A model generated the notes under the pieces. The model made no database searches. It was not told the origin of the DNA and was given only the letters and a program-made list of their open reading frames with translations. Positions 40,083-49,957 of a stretch of 64,000 nt of DNA are shown here, in pieces (the first letter of the stretch is position 1; each line of letters opens with the position of its first letter). The position numbers were made by a program, and so were the translations under genes. Origin of the DNA: Asticcacaulis sp. AND118 (lineage in GTDB: Bacteria > Pseudomonadota > Alphaproteobacteria > Caulobacterales > Caulobacteraceae); assembly GCF_020535245.1 (NCBI RefSeq), contig NZ_CP084910.1, positions 1,154,501 to 1,218,500 of the forward strand. The letters run 5' to 3'.

Positions 40083-42962
40083 GTGATTACAAAGATCAAG
40101 AGATCAGGCCTTATGGCCTCGACCGCCTTCTGCACGGCCGTCGTCTCGACGCTGGCAATGGCACCGGTCGCCATGGCGCAGGACGCCCCGGCGCCCGCCG
40201 CTGACGAGGCCGTCGAAGTGGTCGTGACCGGCACGCGCATTCAGCGTCCGAACCTCACGTCGCCTTCGCCCGTCGCGTCGATCAGCCTGGACAAGATGGA
40301 AAGCCAGGGCTTCGAAAACGTCGCTGACGCGCTGACTCAGGCCCCGCAGTTCGCCGCTTCGTTCGGTTCTTCTCGTACGCAATCGACCTTCTCGGGCGCG
40401 ACCTTCTCGGGGCTCAACCTGGTCAACCTGCGTAACCTGGGCGGTATCCGCACCCTCACTCTGGTCAATGGCCGTCGTTTCCCCTCGGGCACGATCGATT
40501 CGGACGCCGTCGACTTCAACATGATCCCTTCGGCGAACATCGCGCGCGTTGACGTTCTGACCGGCGGTGCGGGCGCGACCTACGGCGCTGACGCTGTGGC
40601 CGGTGTCATCAACATCATTACCGATGACCGCTTCGATGGCGTGCAAGTCGGCGCGAGCTACGGCGCCGCGCTGGAGCACAAGGACAATATCAATCCGAAC
40701 GCCTTCATCCGCTTCGGCAAGGTGTTCGACAAGGGGTTCGCTAACCTGACGCTGCAATATGACTATCAGGGTCTGGTGAGCTGCGCGGATCGTTACCTCT
40801 GCGCCGAAGACTTCTCGTGGAATCCTCCCGGTGCACCGAACCGCACGCCGTCGGCGCGTTCGGGTGTGCCGCTGACCGGTCGCTTTTTCGTTGACGGCGC
40901 CGCCGGCAGCTACACTTGGGTAAACAACCAACTGGTGCCGTTCACCACTGCGCAATATGGTTACAACCGTAATGCTCAGCGTACGCTCGCCATTCCGACT
41001 GAGCGCTTCCTGCTGGCCGGTAAGGCCAAGTACGAAATCTTCGAAGGCCACCGTGCGTTCGTCGAATTCAACTACTCCACCTCGGACACCAAGGCGCCGT
41101 TTGAAGCTCACCCGTTCTCGTCCGATTCGGATCTGGTCGCGGGCGTAGTCGAGCCGTCGATCCCGACCACCAATCCCTTCCTGCCGACGGCTCTGCGTGA
41201 TCTGGCCATTGCCAATGGCGACACGGAAATAACGTGGTGGCAGCGCTTTGAGGGTCTCGAAGGCCGTGGCGCCACCAACAGCCGCACCAACCTGCGTTTT
41301 GTCGTGGGTGTAGAAGGCGATTTTGACACCCTGTTCGGTCTCGGTTCGGACTGGAACTACGAAGTGTCCTACCTGCTGGGCCGCTCTAAGCTGGACAGCC
41401 TGACGAACGGCCTGGTTTCGCGCGCCAACCTGTATAACGGTTTGCGTGTCGAATCGAACGGCGCCGGTGGTTATCAGTGTATTGACGTCGTCGCCCGCGC
41501 CTCGGGCTGCGTGCCGATCAATCCGTTCGACGGCTATAATGCTGATGAGCAGAAATATCTGCTGGTTTCGGCCGGCACGCGTGGTCAGTACGACCTCGAA
41601 GTATTCAATGCTTTCGTCGGCGGTTCGCTGTTCCAGTTGCCTGCCGGTCCGGTGGATGCGGTATTCGGTGTCGAATCCCGCCGCGTGACCAGCTATCTGG
41701 ATTACGCTTCCGACATCAACAATGGTATCACCACGGGTAACCAGATCGGTGATAATGACGAACGCACCTATCAGTTCAACGAATATTACACCGAACTGAA
41801 TGTGCCCATTCTGAAGGATACGCCGTTCGCTTATGACCTGAGCGCGACGGGTTCGTATCGCAAGTCGGACACCAATGCCTTCGGTGAGTACGAAAGCTGG
41901 CAGTTGGGTGCCAACTGGGCCCCGGTCCCTGGCCTGCGTTTCCGCTATACCAAGGCACTGTCGGTTCGCGCGCCGAACCTCAGCGAAACGACAGGCATCA
42001 GCCAGACCTTCGGCGTCGTTGACGATCCGTGCACCACGGAAAACTACAACGACAATCCGACCCGCGTCGCCAATTGCGCCGCTGCGGGTGTGCCTACCAG
42101 CTACGATCCGCCGCTCACTGTCCGTCAGGGCGTTGACGGTTTCGTTGGCGGCAACGCCAATCTGAAGCCCGAACAGGCCGACACTGAAACCGTCGGCGTT
42201 GTCTTCACGGCTTCGCGTTTTGACGCCCTGCCGTCGTGGATCTCCCCGCTGACCATTACGCTCGACCGTTTCAAGATCGATACTTCGGACCTGATCGCCG
42301 GCGTTGGTCGTCAGGAGATTGCCAACCTCTGCTATGATACGGCAGGTTCGGCTCGCGATCTGTTCTGCTCGCAGTTGACGCGCGGCACGGATCCGGCTGT
42401 ACCGGGCGCCAACTATGTCCTCAAGACCGTTAACGATCAGGTTCTGAACATCGCGTCGTTGAATATTGCGGGCTACGATCTCGAAGCGGGTTACAACTTT
42501 GACTTCGACCGTTTTGGTCGCCTGGGCGTAGCGACGACCTGGACCTTCTACGACAAGGCTGAGAAGACAAGCTATCCGACCGCACCGGTTCAGGACCTGC
42601 TTGGCTTTGCCGGTGGTACAACCTCCGACCAGGGCTGGATCGAGAAGCAAGGCAACGTCGCGTTCACCTGGACCGTCGGCAAGTTCAAAACGAACTGGAC
42701 TGCGCGTTACATCGGCGAAGCCAAGTCCTCGCCGTACGCCACCAATGCCGTGACGATCAAGTCGCACACCTATCATGATGTGCAGGTGCGCTATGCCGTG
42801 TTCGAGAATTCGGAAATCTATGCCGGTATCTCGAACCTGATGGATCAGGACCCGCCGTTCTTCCCGACCTCTCAGTCGGGTACGCAGGCCTTGGACACCG
42901 TTCCGGCCTACTACGACGTCTTCGGCCGTTCGGCCTATGTCGGCTTCAAGTCGAAGTTCTAA
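40083..42962 (+). CDS. large TonB-dependent receptor
   Basis: A 959-residue outer-membrane receptor. The signal peptide ends APVAMAQ near residue 33; the TonB box VEVVVTGTRI is at about 44-53. The plug follows (NLRNLGGIRTLTLVNGRRFP, GGAGATYGADAVAGVINIIT) and a long barrel ends AYVGFKSKF. Cysteine pairs in extracellular loops (SCADRYLC, CIDVVARASGC, CYDTAGSARDLFC) fit surface loops. The type is the carbohydrate/oligomer-uptake receptor common in Caulobacterales and Xanthomonads; the ligand is unknown. The GTG start has GGAG eight bases upstream. Codon use is more T-rich than its neighbours. Confidence 0.92.
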   Translation: MITKIKRSGLMASTAFCTAVVSTLAMAPVAMAQDAPAPAADEAVEVVVTGTRIQRPNLTSPSPVASISLDKMESQGFENVADALTQAPQFAASFGSSRTQSTFSGATFSGLNLVNLRNLGGIRTLTLVNGRRFPSGTIDSDAVDFNMIPSANIARVDVLTGGAGATYGADAVAGVINIITDDRFDGVQVGASYGAALEHKDNINPNAFIRFGKVFDKGFANLTLQYDYQGLVSCADRYLCAEDFSWNPPGAPNRTPSARSGVPLTGRFFVDGAAGSYTWVNNQLVPFTTAQYGYNRNAQRTLAIPTERFLLAGKAKYEIFEGHRAFVEFNYSTSDTKAPFEAHPFSSDSDLVAGVVEPSIPTTNPFLPTALRDLAIANGDTEITWWQRFEGLEGRGATNSRTNLRFVVGVEGDFDTLFGLGSDWNYEVSYLLGRSKLDSLTNGLVSRANLYNGLRVESNGAGGYQCIDVVARASGCVPINPFDGYNADEQKYLLVSAGTRGQYDLEVFNAFVGGSLFQLPAGPVDAVFGVESRRVTSYLDYASDINNGITTGNQIGDNDERTYQFNEYYTELNVPILKDTPFAYDLSATGSYRKSDTNAFGEYESWQLGANWAPVPGLRFRYTKALSVRAPNLSETTGISQTFGVVDDPCTTENYNDNPTRVANCAAAGVPTSYDPPLTVRQGVDGFVGGNANLKPEQADTETVGVVFTASRFDALPSWISPLTITLDRFKIDTSDLIAGVGRQEIANLCYDTAGSARDLFCSQLTRGTDPAVPGANYVLKTVNDQVLNIASLNIAGYDLEAGYNFDFDRFGRLGVATTWTFYDKAEKTSYPTAPVQDLLGFAGGTTSDQGWIEKQGNVAFTWTVGKFKTNWTARYIGEAKSSPYATNAVTIKSHTYHDVQVRYAVFENSEIYAGISNLMDQDPPFFPTSQSGTQALDTVPAYYDVFGRSAYVGFKSKF

Positions 42963-42985
42963 AAACGAGACTTGTCCAAAGACAG

Positions 42986-43019
42986 CGGCGGCAGGGCAAC
43001 CTGCCGCCGTTTTCTTTTG
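42986..43019 (+). terminator. rho-independent terminator of the TonB receptor gene
   Basis: CGGCGGCAGG-GCAA-CCTGCCGCCG followed by TTTTCTTTT. Confidence 0.9.
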
Positions 43020-43061
43020 CGCGTTATGCGTCGGGGCTTGTCGGCAAGGGCAGGTCGAACC

Positions 43062-43104
43062 ACAGACAAAACAAAAACCGCGCCCGGAGATCCGGACGCG
43101 GTTT
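43062..43104 (-). terminator. rho-independent terminator of rpmG
   Basis: On the minus strand AAACCGCGTCCGGA pairs with the CCGGGCGCGGTTT arm (one mismatch) and is followed by TTGTTTTGT. Confidence 0.8.
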
Positions 43105-43129
43105 AAATCTTTAGCCGTGAAGGGCGATC

Positions 43130-43297
43130 CTACTTGATCTTGCCTTCGCGGAATTCGACGTGCTTGCGCACGACCGGATCGTACTTCTTAAGTACCATCT
43201 TTTCGGTCTTGGTGCGGGCGTTCTTCTTGGTGACGTAGAAGAAGCCGGTGTCCGCCGTCGAGTTCAGGCGGATCTTGATGGAGGCGGGCTTAGCCAT
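43130..43297 (-). CDS. rpmG: 50S ribosomal protein L33
   Basis: A 55-residue basic protein: [40 protein letters not shown] and [15 protein letters not shown]. This is the L33 pattern of the zinc-free type, since the CxxC pairs are absent. It stands alone with its own terminator, as in related genomes. Confidence 0.95.
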   Translation of the reverse strand: MAKPASIKIRLNSTADTGFFYVTKKNARTKTEKMVLKKYDPVVRKHVEFREGKIK

Positions 43298-43455
43298 GGC
43301 GGAACCTTAACAAACGGGTCGCGACCAACGGGAATCCCAGGCCGCACAAATCTTTAGGAGCGCGGAAAATACGCATCCACGCGCGGAAGTCAATGGCCAA
43401 TATGGCCTTTGCCGCGATTTACCTGAGCCATACGGGAAAAGCCCTCCGCGCGCAA

Positions 43456-43938
43456 TCAGCCGTAAGTCGCCTTCCATTCGGCCTTGCGCCGGGCATAGAC
43501 GGGGTCGGCTTCGGCGCGTTGCCAGGCCTGATGGAAGATGCGGGCGCTCTCGGCCTTCTGAGGGTCGCCCGTGCCGCGCTCCAACGGCGCGTGCCCGTTG
43601 TCGGCATCGTACTTGCGCCCGCCCTTATAGTTGGCGTAGCGACGCGCGCGGGTATAGCCCATCTGCAGGAACTTGCGCGCCATGTCCGCCCCCACGAAGT
43701 CGTCGGCCATCAGATAGGCTTCGAACATGGCGTAAAGGCGCTCGGCGCTTTCGCGGGCCAGTTCCGGCGTCTTGAAGCGCCAGTGCGGCGTCATCTGGCT
43801 CTTGTAGGGTTCGACGATCAGTACGCCCTGTTCGCCTTTGCCGACGCGATAGGCCTCCGGATGGCGGCAATAGTCCACCCCCGGCTGCCAGGCATAGGCG
43901 GCCTTGTCGAAATCCAGATAGGACGGGCGCTCGTTCAT
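43456..43938 (-). CDS. DUF4385 domain protein
   Basis: A 160-residue cytosolic protein matching DUF4385: YLDFDKAAYAWQPGVDYCRH, YRVGKGEQGVLIVEPYKSQM, TPHWRFKTPELARESAERLY, DDFVGADMARKFLQMGYTRA, RRYANYKGGRKYD. No function is known. The start at 43938 is taken over 43998 because the family pattern begins there. Confidence 0.85.
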   Translation of the reverse strand: MNERPSYLDFDKAAYAWQPGVDYCRHPEAYRVGKGEQGVLIVEPYKSQMTPHWRFKTPELARESAERLYAMFEAYLMADDFVGADMARKFLQMGYTRARRYANYKGGRKYDADNGHAPLERGTGDPQKAESARIFHQAWQRAEADPVYARRKAEWKATYG

Positions 43939-44042
43939 GCCAACGATTGTCGGACAAGGGCGATAAGGAAGCGATGACTCGCGCGCCTGTTCCCGCAAAC
44001 GCTAAGAGGGTAGGGAGGAGGGGCAAAATCAGAAAACGGTTA

Positions 44043-46400
44043 TTACCGCCTTTTACCCTTCTTGGTCTTCGATTTCTCGGTGACGCCCTTCTGACGTTTA
44101 GGGCCGCCCTTGGGCGCTCCGGGGCCTTTGCGACGCAATTGGGTGTCGACGCGCGAACGCACGCCCAGACGCGGACGCGGGGCGTTGGGATCGGGCGCTT
44201 CGGGCTCTGACAGGGCCTTGAACACCAGCCCGCCGCTCATCGGCATGGCCTCCAGCAACTGCACCTCGATCGTGCGCCCCAGAGTCCAGCGGCGGTGATG
44301 ACGCTCACCGACCAGCGCATGGGCCTTGTCGTCATGAATGTAGTAGTCGTCGTGGAAGGACGAAGCCGGGATGATGCCGTCGGCGCCGGTTTCGGTCAGC
44401 TTGACGAACAGGCCGAAGCGCGTAACGCCCACGATGCGGCCCTCGAAGGTTGCGCCGACCTTGTCTTCGAGGAAGGCGGCGACGTAGCGCTCAATGGCTT
44501 CGCGCTCGGCCTGCATCGAGCGGCGCTCGGTCGAGGTGATGTGCTCGGCCGTGTCGGCCATGGTCTTGATTTCGTAGTCGGTCAGGCCGTCGTCACCCAG
44601 CTTGAGCGCGCGGATCAGGGCGCGGTGCACGATCAGGTCGGCATAGCGGCGGATGGGCGAGGTGAAGTGGGCGTAGCGGTCGAGATTGAGGCCGAAGTGG
44701 CCGAAATTCTCGGCGCTGTAGTGGGCCTGCATCTGGGTGCGCAGGACGACCTCGTTGATGATTTCGGCGTGCGGGCCGTCTTTTTGACTGTTGAGCAACT
44801 GATTGAAGCGTTCGGTGCGCGGCGGCTCGCCCTTGCTCCACGGCAATCCGATCGTCGAGAGGAAGTCGGCGAGGTTGCCGACCTTTTCGAGGCTGGGCTG
44901 TTCGTGCACGCGATAGATCAGCGGCGAGCGATGCTTTTCCAGCGTCTCGGCAGCGGAGACGTTGGCCTGAATCATCATCTCTTCGATGAGCTGGTGCGCC
45001 TCAAGGCTGACGCGCGCGGTGATGGCGACGACATTGCCTTCGGCGTCGAGCTGCACCTTGCGCTCCGGCGAGTTGATGGCCAGCGGCTGACGCTCGCGGC
45101 GACCGCGGCCCAGGCAGGCGTGCGCGGCCCAAAGGGGCTTGAGCAGGGTGTCGAGGATCGGCTGGGTCTTGTCGTCGGGATTGCCGTCGATGGCCGCCTG
45201 CGCCTGCTCGTAGGAGAGCTTGGCGGCGGAGCGCATCAGGCCGCGCACGAACTGATGATTGATCTTCTTGCCTTCGGCGTTGAAGACCATGCGCACGGCC
45301 AAAGTCGCGCGGTTCTCGCCTTCCTGCAGCGAACACAGGCCGGAGGACAGCACGTGCGGCAGCATGGGCTCGACGCGGTCGGGGAAGTAGGTCGAATTGC
45401 CCTTTTCGCGGGCGTCGCGGTCCAGCGAGGAGCCGGATTTAACATAGTGGGCGACGTCGGCGATGGCCACCCAGACCACGTGGCCACCGGGATTGGCGGG
45501 ATCGTCGTCGGCATGGGCATAGACGGCGTCATCGTGGTCGCGGGCGTCCTGCGGGTCGATGGTGATCAGCGGCAGGTGACGCAGATCCTCACGCCCTTTG
45601 AGGTCGGGTGCTTTGGCAGCTTCGGCCTCGGCTTCGGTCGAGGAGGCGAAGCCGACCTTCAGCCCGTGGGCGTGGATGGCCATGATCGAGGCGATGCGCG
45701 GCGAGTCTTCCTTGCCGATGACTTCCAGCAGTTTGGCCGGCTTGGGGCCGAAGCGATGCGTGCCGCCTTGCGGTGCGGCCAGCACGACGTCGCCATCTTC
45801 GAGGCTGTCGATGGCGCCGGCGACGAGGGTGTAGCTGTCTTTTGACTTGCGATCGACGCTTTCGAGACGGATGTCGCGCGGGCCCTTGCGCGCCTTGCCG
45901 ATGCGCACGACGCCGACCAGTTTGGGCGCGCCCTGGTCAAGCACCTTGACGAGGTGGGCGATCCATTCTTCGGGCGTCTGTTCGAAACGCACATAGATGC
46001 GGTCGCCGACGGCGGGCGGGGTCTGGGCGATGGACTTCTTGAGGGGTGCGAGGCGGGCCAGAGGCGGCTTGTGCTTCAGCTTGGGATCATCTGACTTGCC
46101 CCACTTGACCCACAGGTCGCCGTCGATATCGCGCTCGACCACCTCGGTGACGCCGGTTTCGGGCAATGCGCCGACGGCCCCGAACGACTTTCGCCCGCTC
46201 CTGTTGAGTTTGCCGCTGTCGGAGAGTTGCTTGAGCTTCTGACGCAGGGCGCGGCGATCCTCGCCCTTGAGGCCGAACTGCTTGGCCAGAGCGCCGACAT
46301 CCAGCTCACGGGCGGATTTCAGGACGTCGAGGAGGGTGTCGTCATCCGGCAAACCATCGGGCTTCTTTAGTATCGGGCGGGGCGTTTGGGGTGTTTTCAT
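44043..46400 (-). CDS. rnr: ribonuclease R
   Basis: A 785-residue processive 3'-5' exoribonuclease acting on structured RNA. An amino-terminal winged-helix and cold-shock region precedes the RNB domain, whose metal site is in ITIDPQDARDHDDAVYAHAD; the carboxy-terminal S1 domain (VGATFEGRIVGVTRFGLFVK) and a lysine-rich tail (KGPGAPKGGPKRQKG, EKSKTKKGKRR) follow. The basic tail is typical of RNase R and helps to unwind RNA. The start gives normal length, and a family A repeat lies upstream. Confidence 0.95.
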   Translation of the reverse strand: MKTPQTPRPILKKPDGLPDDDTLLDVLKSARELDVGALAKQFGLKGEDRRALRQKLKQLSDSGKLNRSGRKSFGAVGALPETGVTEVVERDIDGDLWVKWGKSDDPKLKHKPPLARLAPLKKSIAQTPPAVGDRIYVRFEQTPEEWIAHLVKVLDQGAPKLVGVVRIGKARKGPRDIRLESVDRKSKDSYTLVAGAIDSLEDGDVVLAAPQGGTHRFGPKPAKLLEVIGKEDSPRIASIMAIHAHGLKVGFASSTEAEAEAAKAPDLKGREDLRHLPLITIDPQDARDHDDAVYAHADDDPANPGGHVVWVAIADVAHYVKSGSSLDRDAREKGNSTYFPDRVEPMLPHVLSSGLCSLQEGENRATLAVRMVFNAEGKKINHQFVRGLMRSAAKLSYEQAQAAIDGNPDDKTQPILDTLLKPLWAAHACLGRGRRERQPLAINSPERKVQLDAEGNVVAITARVSLEAHQLIEEMMIQANVSAAETLEKHRSPLIYRVHEQPSLEKVGNLADFLSTIGLPWSKGEPPRTERFNQLLNSQKDGPHAEIINEVVLRTQMQAHYSAENFGHFGLNLDRYAHFTSPIRRYADLIVHRALIRALKLGDDGLTDYEIKTMADTAEHITSTERRSMQAEREAIERYVAAFLEDKVGATFEGRIVGVTRFGLFVKLTETGADGIIPASSFHDDYYIHDDKAHALVGERHHRRWTLGRTIEVQLLEAMPMSGGLVFKALSEPEAPDPNAPRPRLGVRSRVDTQLRRKGPGAPKGGPKRQKGVTEKSKTKKGKRR

Positions 46401-46450
46401 GAGTCGGAGTGTAAAGGGTTTAGGGGCGCGATGCGATGTTTTCTTGTGGA

Positions 46451-46520
46451 GTCATTTCTCCTCCCTGTCGCGTTAGCGATGGGGAGGTGGCAGCCCGCAG
46501 GGCTGACGGAGGGGGATGAC
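46451..46520 (+). repeat. family A repeat unit between rnr and the DUF559 gene
   Basis: GTCATTTCTCCTCCCTGTCG, CGTTAGCGATGGGGAGGTGG, an AGCCCGCAGGGCT hairpin and GACGGAGGGGGATGAC; the outer GTCAT/ATGAC also pair. It is the best-preserved family A unit in the window and ends one base before the DUF559 gene's stop codon. Confidence 0.85.
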
Positions 46521-46883
46521 TCAGGTTTTGGCCGCGCGCTCAAGCGCCAGTCGATGCACGCCGTCCGCGGCCTCATCGGCATCGGCCATGATCTCGAAAG
46601 CCGGGATACGATGGGTATGGATGCCTTGTTCCAAAAGCCATTCGTCACGGTGGACATCACGGACGCGACGCGCATCGAACGTATGTTCGATGCCATCGAC
46701 TTCGATGGCCAGTCGTGCGGCCGCGCAATAGAAATCAAGCACATAGAGGCCAATGGGATGCTGACGCCTAAAGCTGAGATTGCCTTCGGCACGCGATCGC
46801 AGGCGCAGCCAGAGACGCACTTCCGGCGGAGACATGTCCTGCCGGAGTTGCTTGGCGAACTGGTGCTTGCGCGGGGTTTTCAT
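46521..46883 (-). CDS. DUF559 (Vsr-like) endonuclease domain protein
   Basis: A 120-residue protein of the DUF559 family, a PD-(D/E)xK-type nuclease group related to Vsr mismatch endonucleases. Recognisable blocks are FAKQLRQDMSPPEVRLWLRL, FRRQHPIGLYVLDFYCAAAR, LAIEVDGIEHTFDARR and RDEWLLEQGIHTHRIP. The acidic DFYC and EVDG positions fit the metal site. No partner methylase is present. It is bracketed by family A repeats, in the same orientation at 46451 and 46934, and by an inverted one at 47079. Confidence 0.85.
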   Translation of the reverse strand: MKTPRKHQFAKQLRQDMSPPEVRLWLRLRSRAEGNLSFRRQHPIGLYVLDFYCAAARLAIEVDGIEHTFDARRVRDVHRDEWLLEQGIHTHRIPAFEIMADADEAADGVHRLALERAAKT

Positions 46884-46933
46884 GGCTGACAGCTTAGCGT
46901 GCGGCTATGCTCAGCGCTATCCCAACTATGTCT

Positions 46934-46993
46934 GTCTCCTCCCTGTGCCGAAGGCATGGGGAGATGCTGAGCGTAGCGAAGCGGGCGACTCAG
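46934..46993 (+). repeat. degenerate family A repeat unit
   Basis: GTCTCCTCCCTGTGCCGAAG, GCATGGGGAGATGCTGAGCG and TAGCGAAGCGGGCGACTCAG. The first hairpin (GCCGAAGGC) is intact and the tail has decayed. It lies upstream of the DUF559 gene. Confidence 0.7.
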
Positions 46994-47078
46994 ATCTTTG
47001 CTAAACGCTTAGTGGCCAGTTGTGACACACCTTGCACTTCAATAATCAGGGCGAGGGTTTGAGGCCGCGGTCGGAGGC

Positions 47079-47143
47079 ATCCCCCTCCGTCGGCTCATTG
47101 CATTCGCCGCCACCTCCCCATGCCTCCGGCACAGGGAGGAGGG
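47079..47143 (-). repeat. family A repeat unit, inverted, downstream of topA
   Basis: ATCCCCCTCCGTCGGCTCAT, CGCCGCCACCTCCCCATGCC and TCCGGCACAGGGAGGAGGGG. It faces the unit at 46934 and stops seven bases before the topA stop codon. Confidence 0.8.
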
Positions 47144-47149
47144 GAGTGC

Positions 47150-49768
47150 TTAAGCTTCCGTCTTAGTCTTTGCCGGAGCCTTCTTAGCCGTGGTCGCTTT
47201 TTTCGCTGCGGGCTTTTTCGCTGCGGCCGCCTTCTTGGCCGGGGCCTTTTTCGCACCGGCCTTTTTCACGCCGCCCTTGGCTTCGATGAGCGCCAGCGCC
47301 TGTTCGAGCGTGACGTCTTCGGGCGGGGTGTCCTTGGGGATGGTGGCGTTGACCTTGCCGCATTTGACGTAAGGGCCGTAGCGACCGGCCATGACCTGAA
47401 TCGGGTCGCCGGACTCAGGGTGCGCCCCAAGCTCTTTCAGCGGCGCGACGGACGAGGCCTTGCCCTTGGCATTGGCGCGCTTTTCGGCCAGCAGGACCAC
47501 GGCGCGGTTGATGCCGACGTCGAAGATGTCGTCGAAGCTGGGCAGGTTGGCGTAGGTCTTTTCGTGTTCGATGAACGGCCCGAAACGGCCCAGAGCGGCG
47601 GTGATCGGCTTGCCGTCTTCGGGGTGGTCGCCGACCTTGCGCGGCAGGGACAACAGCTTCAGCGCGCGGTCGAGATCAATCGACGCGGGCGGCCAGGCCT
47701 TGGGCAAGGAAGAACGCTTGGGCTTGTCGTCCTTGAACTCAGCTTCGCCCAGTTGCACGTATGGGCCGAAACGCCCGATCTTCAGCGACACCACCTTGCC
47801 GGTGTCCGGATCATTGCCCAGTTCGCGGTCGCCCGAAGCGCCGGCGTCTTCCGAGGCGTTCTCCGGGTTGCCGACGGGGCGCGTGTACTTGCATTCCGGA
47901 TAGTTGGAGCAGCCGACAAAGGCTCCGAAGCGCGAGGTCTTCAGGCTCAGTTGACCGGTGCCGCAGGTCGGGCAGGCGCGCGGGTTTGAGCCGTCGCCCT
48001 TGTCCGGGAAGATGTGCGGCCCCAGCGCGTCATTGAGACGATCCAGCACTTCGGACACGCGGAATTCGCTGATTTCCCCGGCCTTGGCATGGAAGTCCTG
48101 CCAGAATTCGCGCAGCAGGGCCTTCCAGTTGAGATCGCCCGCTGAGACGAGATCGAGCTTTTCTTCGAGGTCGGCGGTGAAGTCGTACTGCACGTAGCGC
48201 GAGAAGAACTGATCGAGGAAGGCGGTGACCAGACGGCCCTTGTCTTCCGGGATGAAGCGGTTCTTGTCCATGCGCACGTAATCGCGGTCGCGCAGCACGG
48301 TGAGGATCGAGGCGTAGGTCGAGGGGCGACCGATGCCCAGTTCTTCCATGCGCTTGACCAGCGAGGCTTCGGAATAGCGGGGTGGCGGCTCGGTGAAGTG
48401 CTGGGCCGGCTTGATGTCGTGGACGTCGACCAGCGTGCCGGTGCGCAGTTGCGGCAGGCGGCCGCCGTCCTCGTCCGTCTCGTCGTCCTTGCCTTCTTCG
48501 TAGAGGGCCAGGTAGCCGTCGAAGGTGATGACCTGACCCGTGGCGCGCAGGCCGATCGACTTGTCCTGATTTAAGAGGTCGATCGTGGTCTTTTCGACGC
48601 GGGCGGCCTCCATCTGGGCGGCCATGGTCCGCTTCCAGATCAGTTCGTACAGGCGCGCCTGATCGCCCTCAAGGCGTAGGGTTTCCGGGCGGCGATAGAG
48701 CGAGGTCGGGCGGATGGCTTCGTGGGCTTCCTGCGCGTTCTTGGCCTTGACCTTGTAATGGCGCGGCTCGGAGGGCACGTAGGCGCTGCCGAAGCGCTCG
48801 CCGATAACGCTGCGGATTTCGTTGATCGCCGCCGGATCGATGAAGACGCCGTCGGTTCGCATGTAGGTGATCAGGCCGGTCGTTTCGCCGCCAATATCGA
48901 CGCCTTCGTACAGCTTTTGCGCCGTCTGCATGGTGCGCTGGGCCGAGAAGCCGAGCTTGCGCGCGGCTTCCTGTTGCAGGGTCGAGGTGGTGAAGGGCGG
49001 GGGCGGGGTGCGCTTGCCGGGCTTTTGCTCGACCGATTCGACGGCGAACTTCGACAGCGAGATGGCCTTGCGCGCGGCTTCGGCCTTTTCGGCGTCGTTG
49101 AGGTCGAACTTGGCCAGCTTCTTGCCGTTGAGGATGTTCAGGCGCGCGGTGAAGGGCGGCGAGTTGGCCGACACCTCGGCATCGACGGTCCAGTATTCCT
49201 CGGACTTGAACTTCTCGATCTCAAGCTCGCGATCGACGATGATCTTGAGCGCGACGGACTGCACACGACCGGCGGAACGCGCGCCGGGCAGCTTGCGCCA
49301 CAGGACGGGCGACAGGGTGAAGCCCACGAGGTAATCGAGTGCGCGGCGGGCCAGATAGGCTTCGACCAGCTCCATGTCGATCTGACGCGGGGCCGCCATG
49401 GCTTCCTGAACCGAAGCCTTGGTGATGGCGTTGAAGGTGACGCGCTGAACGACCTTTTCCTTCAGCACCTTCTTTTTATTGAGAACTTCGAGTACGTGCC
49501 ACGAAATGGCTTCGCCTTCGCGATCCGGGTCGGTGGCCAGAATGACGCGGTCGGACTTCTTCGCGGCTTCGGCGATGTCGCTCAGGCGCTTGCTGGCCTT
49601 GGCGTCCACTTCCCAGCTCATGGCGAAGTCTTCGTCGGGTTTAACCGAGCCGTCCTTGGAAGGCAGGTCGCGCACGTGGCCGTAGGAGGCCAGCACGGTA
49701 TAGTCCTTACCCAGGTATTTGTTGATGGTTTTGGCCTTGGCCGGGCTTTCGACGATGACGAGGTTCAT
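47150..49768 (-). CDS. topA: DNA topoisomerase I
   Basis: An 872-residue type IA topoisomerase relaxing negative supercoils. The TOPRIM domain is at the amino terminus (VIVESPAKAKTINKYLG, ILATDPDREGEAISWH), the catalytic tyrosine is Y302 in GLITYMRTDG, and a four-cysteine zinc ribbon (CPTCGTGQLSLKTSRFGAFV, CSNYPEC) lies near 605-635. Repeated RFGPYV/RYGPYV segments follow, then a Lys-Ala-rich tail that should help DNA binding. It is separated from dprA by two small genes on the other strand. Confidence 0.96.
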   Translation of the reverse strand: MNLVIVESPAKAKTINKYLGKDYTVLASYGHVRDLPSKDGSVKPDEDFAMSWEVDAKASKRLSDIAEAAKKSDRVILATDPDREGEAISWHVLEVLNKKKVLKEKVVQRVTFNAITKASVQEAMAAPRQIDMELVEAYLARRALDYLVGFTLSPVLWRKLPGARSAGRVQSVALKIIVDRELEIEKFKSEEYWTVDAEVSANSPPFTARLNILNGKKLAKFDLNDAEKAEAARKAISLSKFAVESVEQKPGKRTPPPPFTTSTLQQEAARKLGFSAQRTMQTAQKLYEGVDIGGETTGLITYMRTDGVFIDPAAINEIRSVIGERFGSAYVPSEPRHYKVKAKNAQEAHEAIRPTSLYRRPETLRLEGDQARLYELIWKRTMAAQMEAARVEKTTIDLLNQDKSIGLRATGQVITFDGYLALYEEGKDDETDEDGGRLPQLRTGTLVDVHDIKPAQHFTEPPPRYSEASLVKRMEELGIGRPSTYASILTVLRDRDYVRMDKNRFIPEDKGRLVTAFLDQFFSRYVQYDFTADLEEKLDLVSAGDLNWKALLREFWQDFHAKAGEISEFRVSEVLDRLNDALGPHIFPDKGDGSNPRACPTCGTGQLSLKTSRFGAFVGCSNYPECKYTRPVGNPENASEDAGASGDRELGNDPDTGKVVSLKIGRFGPYVQLGEAEFKDDKPKRSSLPKAWPPASIDLDRALKLLSLPRKVGDHPEDGKPITAALGRFGPFIEHEKTYANLPSFDDIFDVGINRAVVLLAEKRANAKGKASSVAPLKELGAHPESGDPIQVMAGRYGPYVKCGKVNATIPKDTPPEDVTLEQALALIEAKGGVKKAGAKKAPAKKAAAAKKPAAKKATTAKKAPAKTKTEA

Positions 49769-49957
49769 GAGGTCTTTAATAGGAGGAAAACGGACAATAG
49801 CAATAAGCGGCGTCGTAAAATTCCCGCCAACATGGGCTTGTGCGGCCAGCCTGTCAACGCGGAGGCGAATTTCAATTACGCTCGGGAGAATTCGTTATTG
49901 CAACCTAAAGTTAAAAATGGCTATCATTAACCGCGATGCGATACTATGGGGATACCG

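Noticed and set aside
40104-42776. 890-residue minus-strand frame opposite the TonB receptor
   Set aside because: The plus-strand frame has a signal peptide, TonB box, plug and barrel; the antisense frame shows no domain and is a by-product of codon bias.
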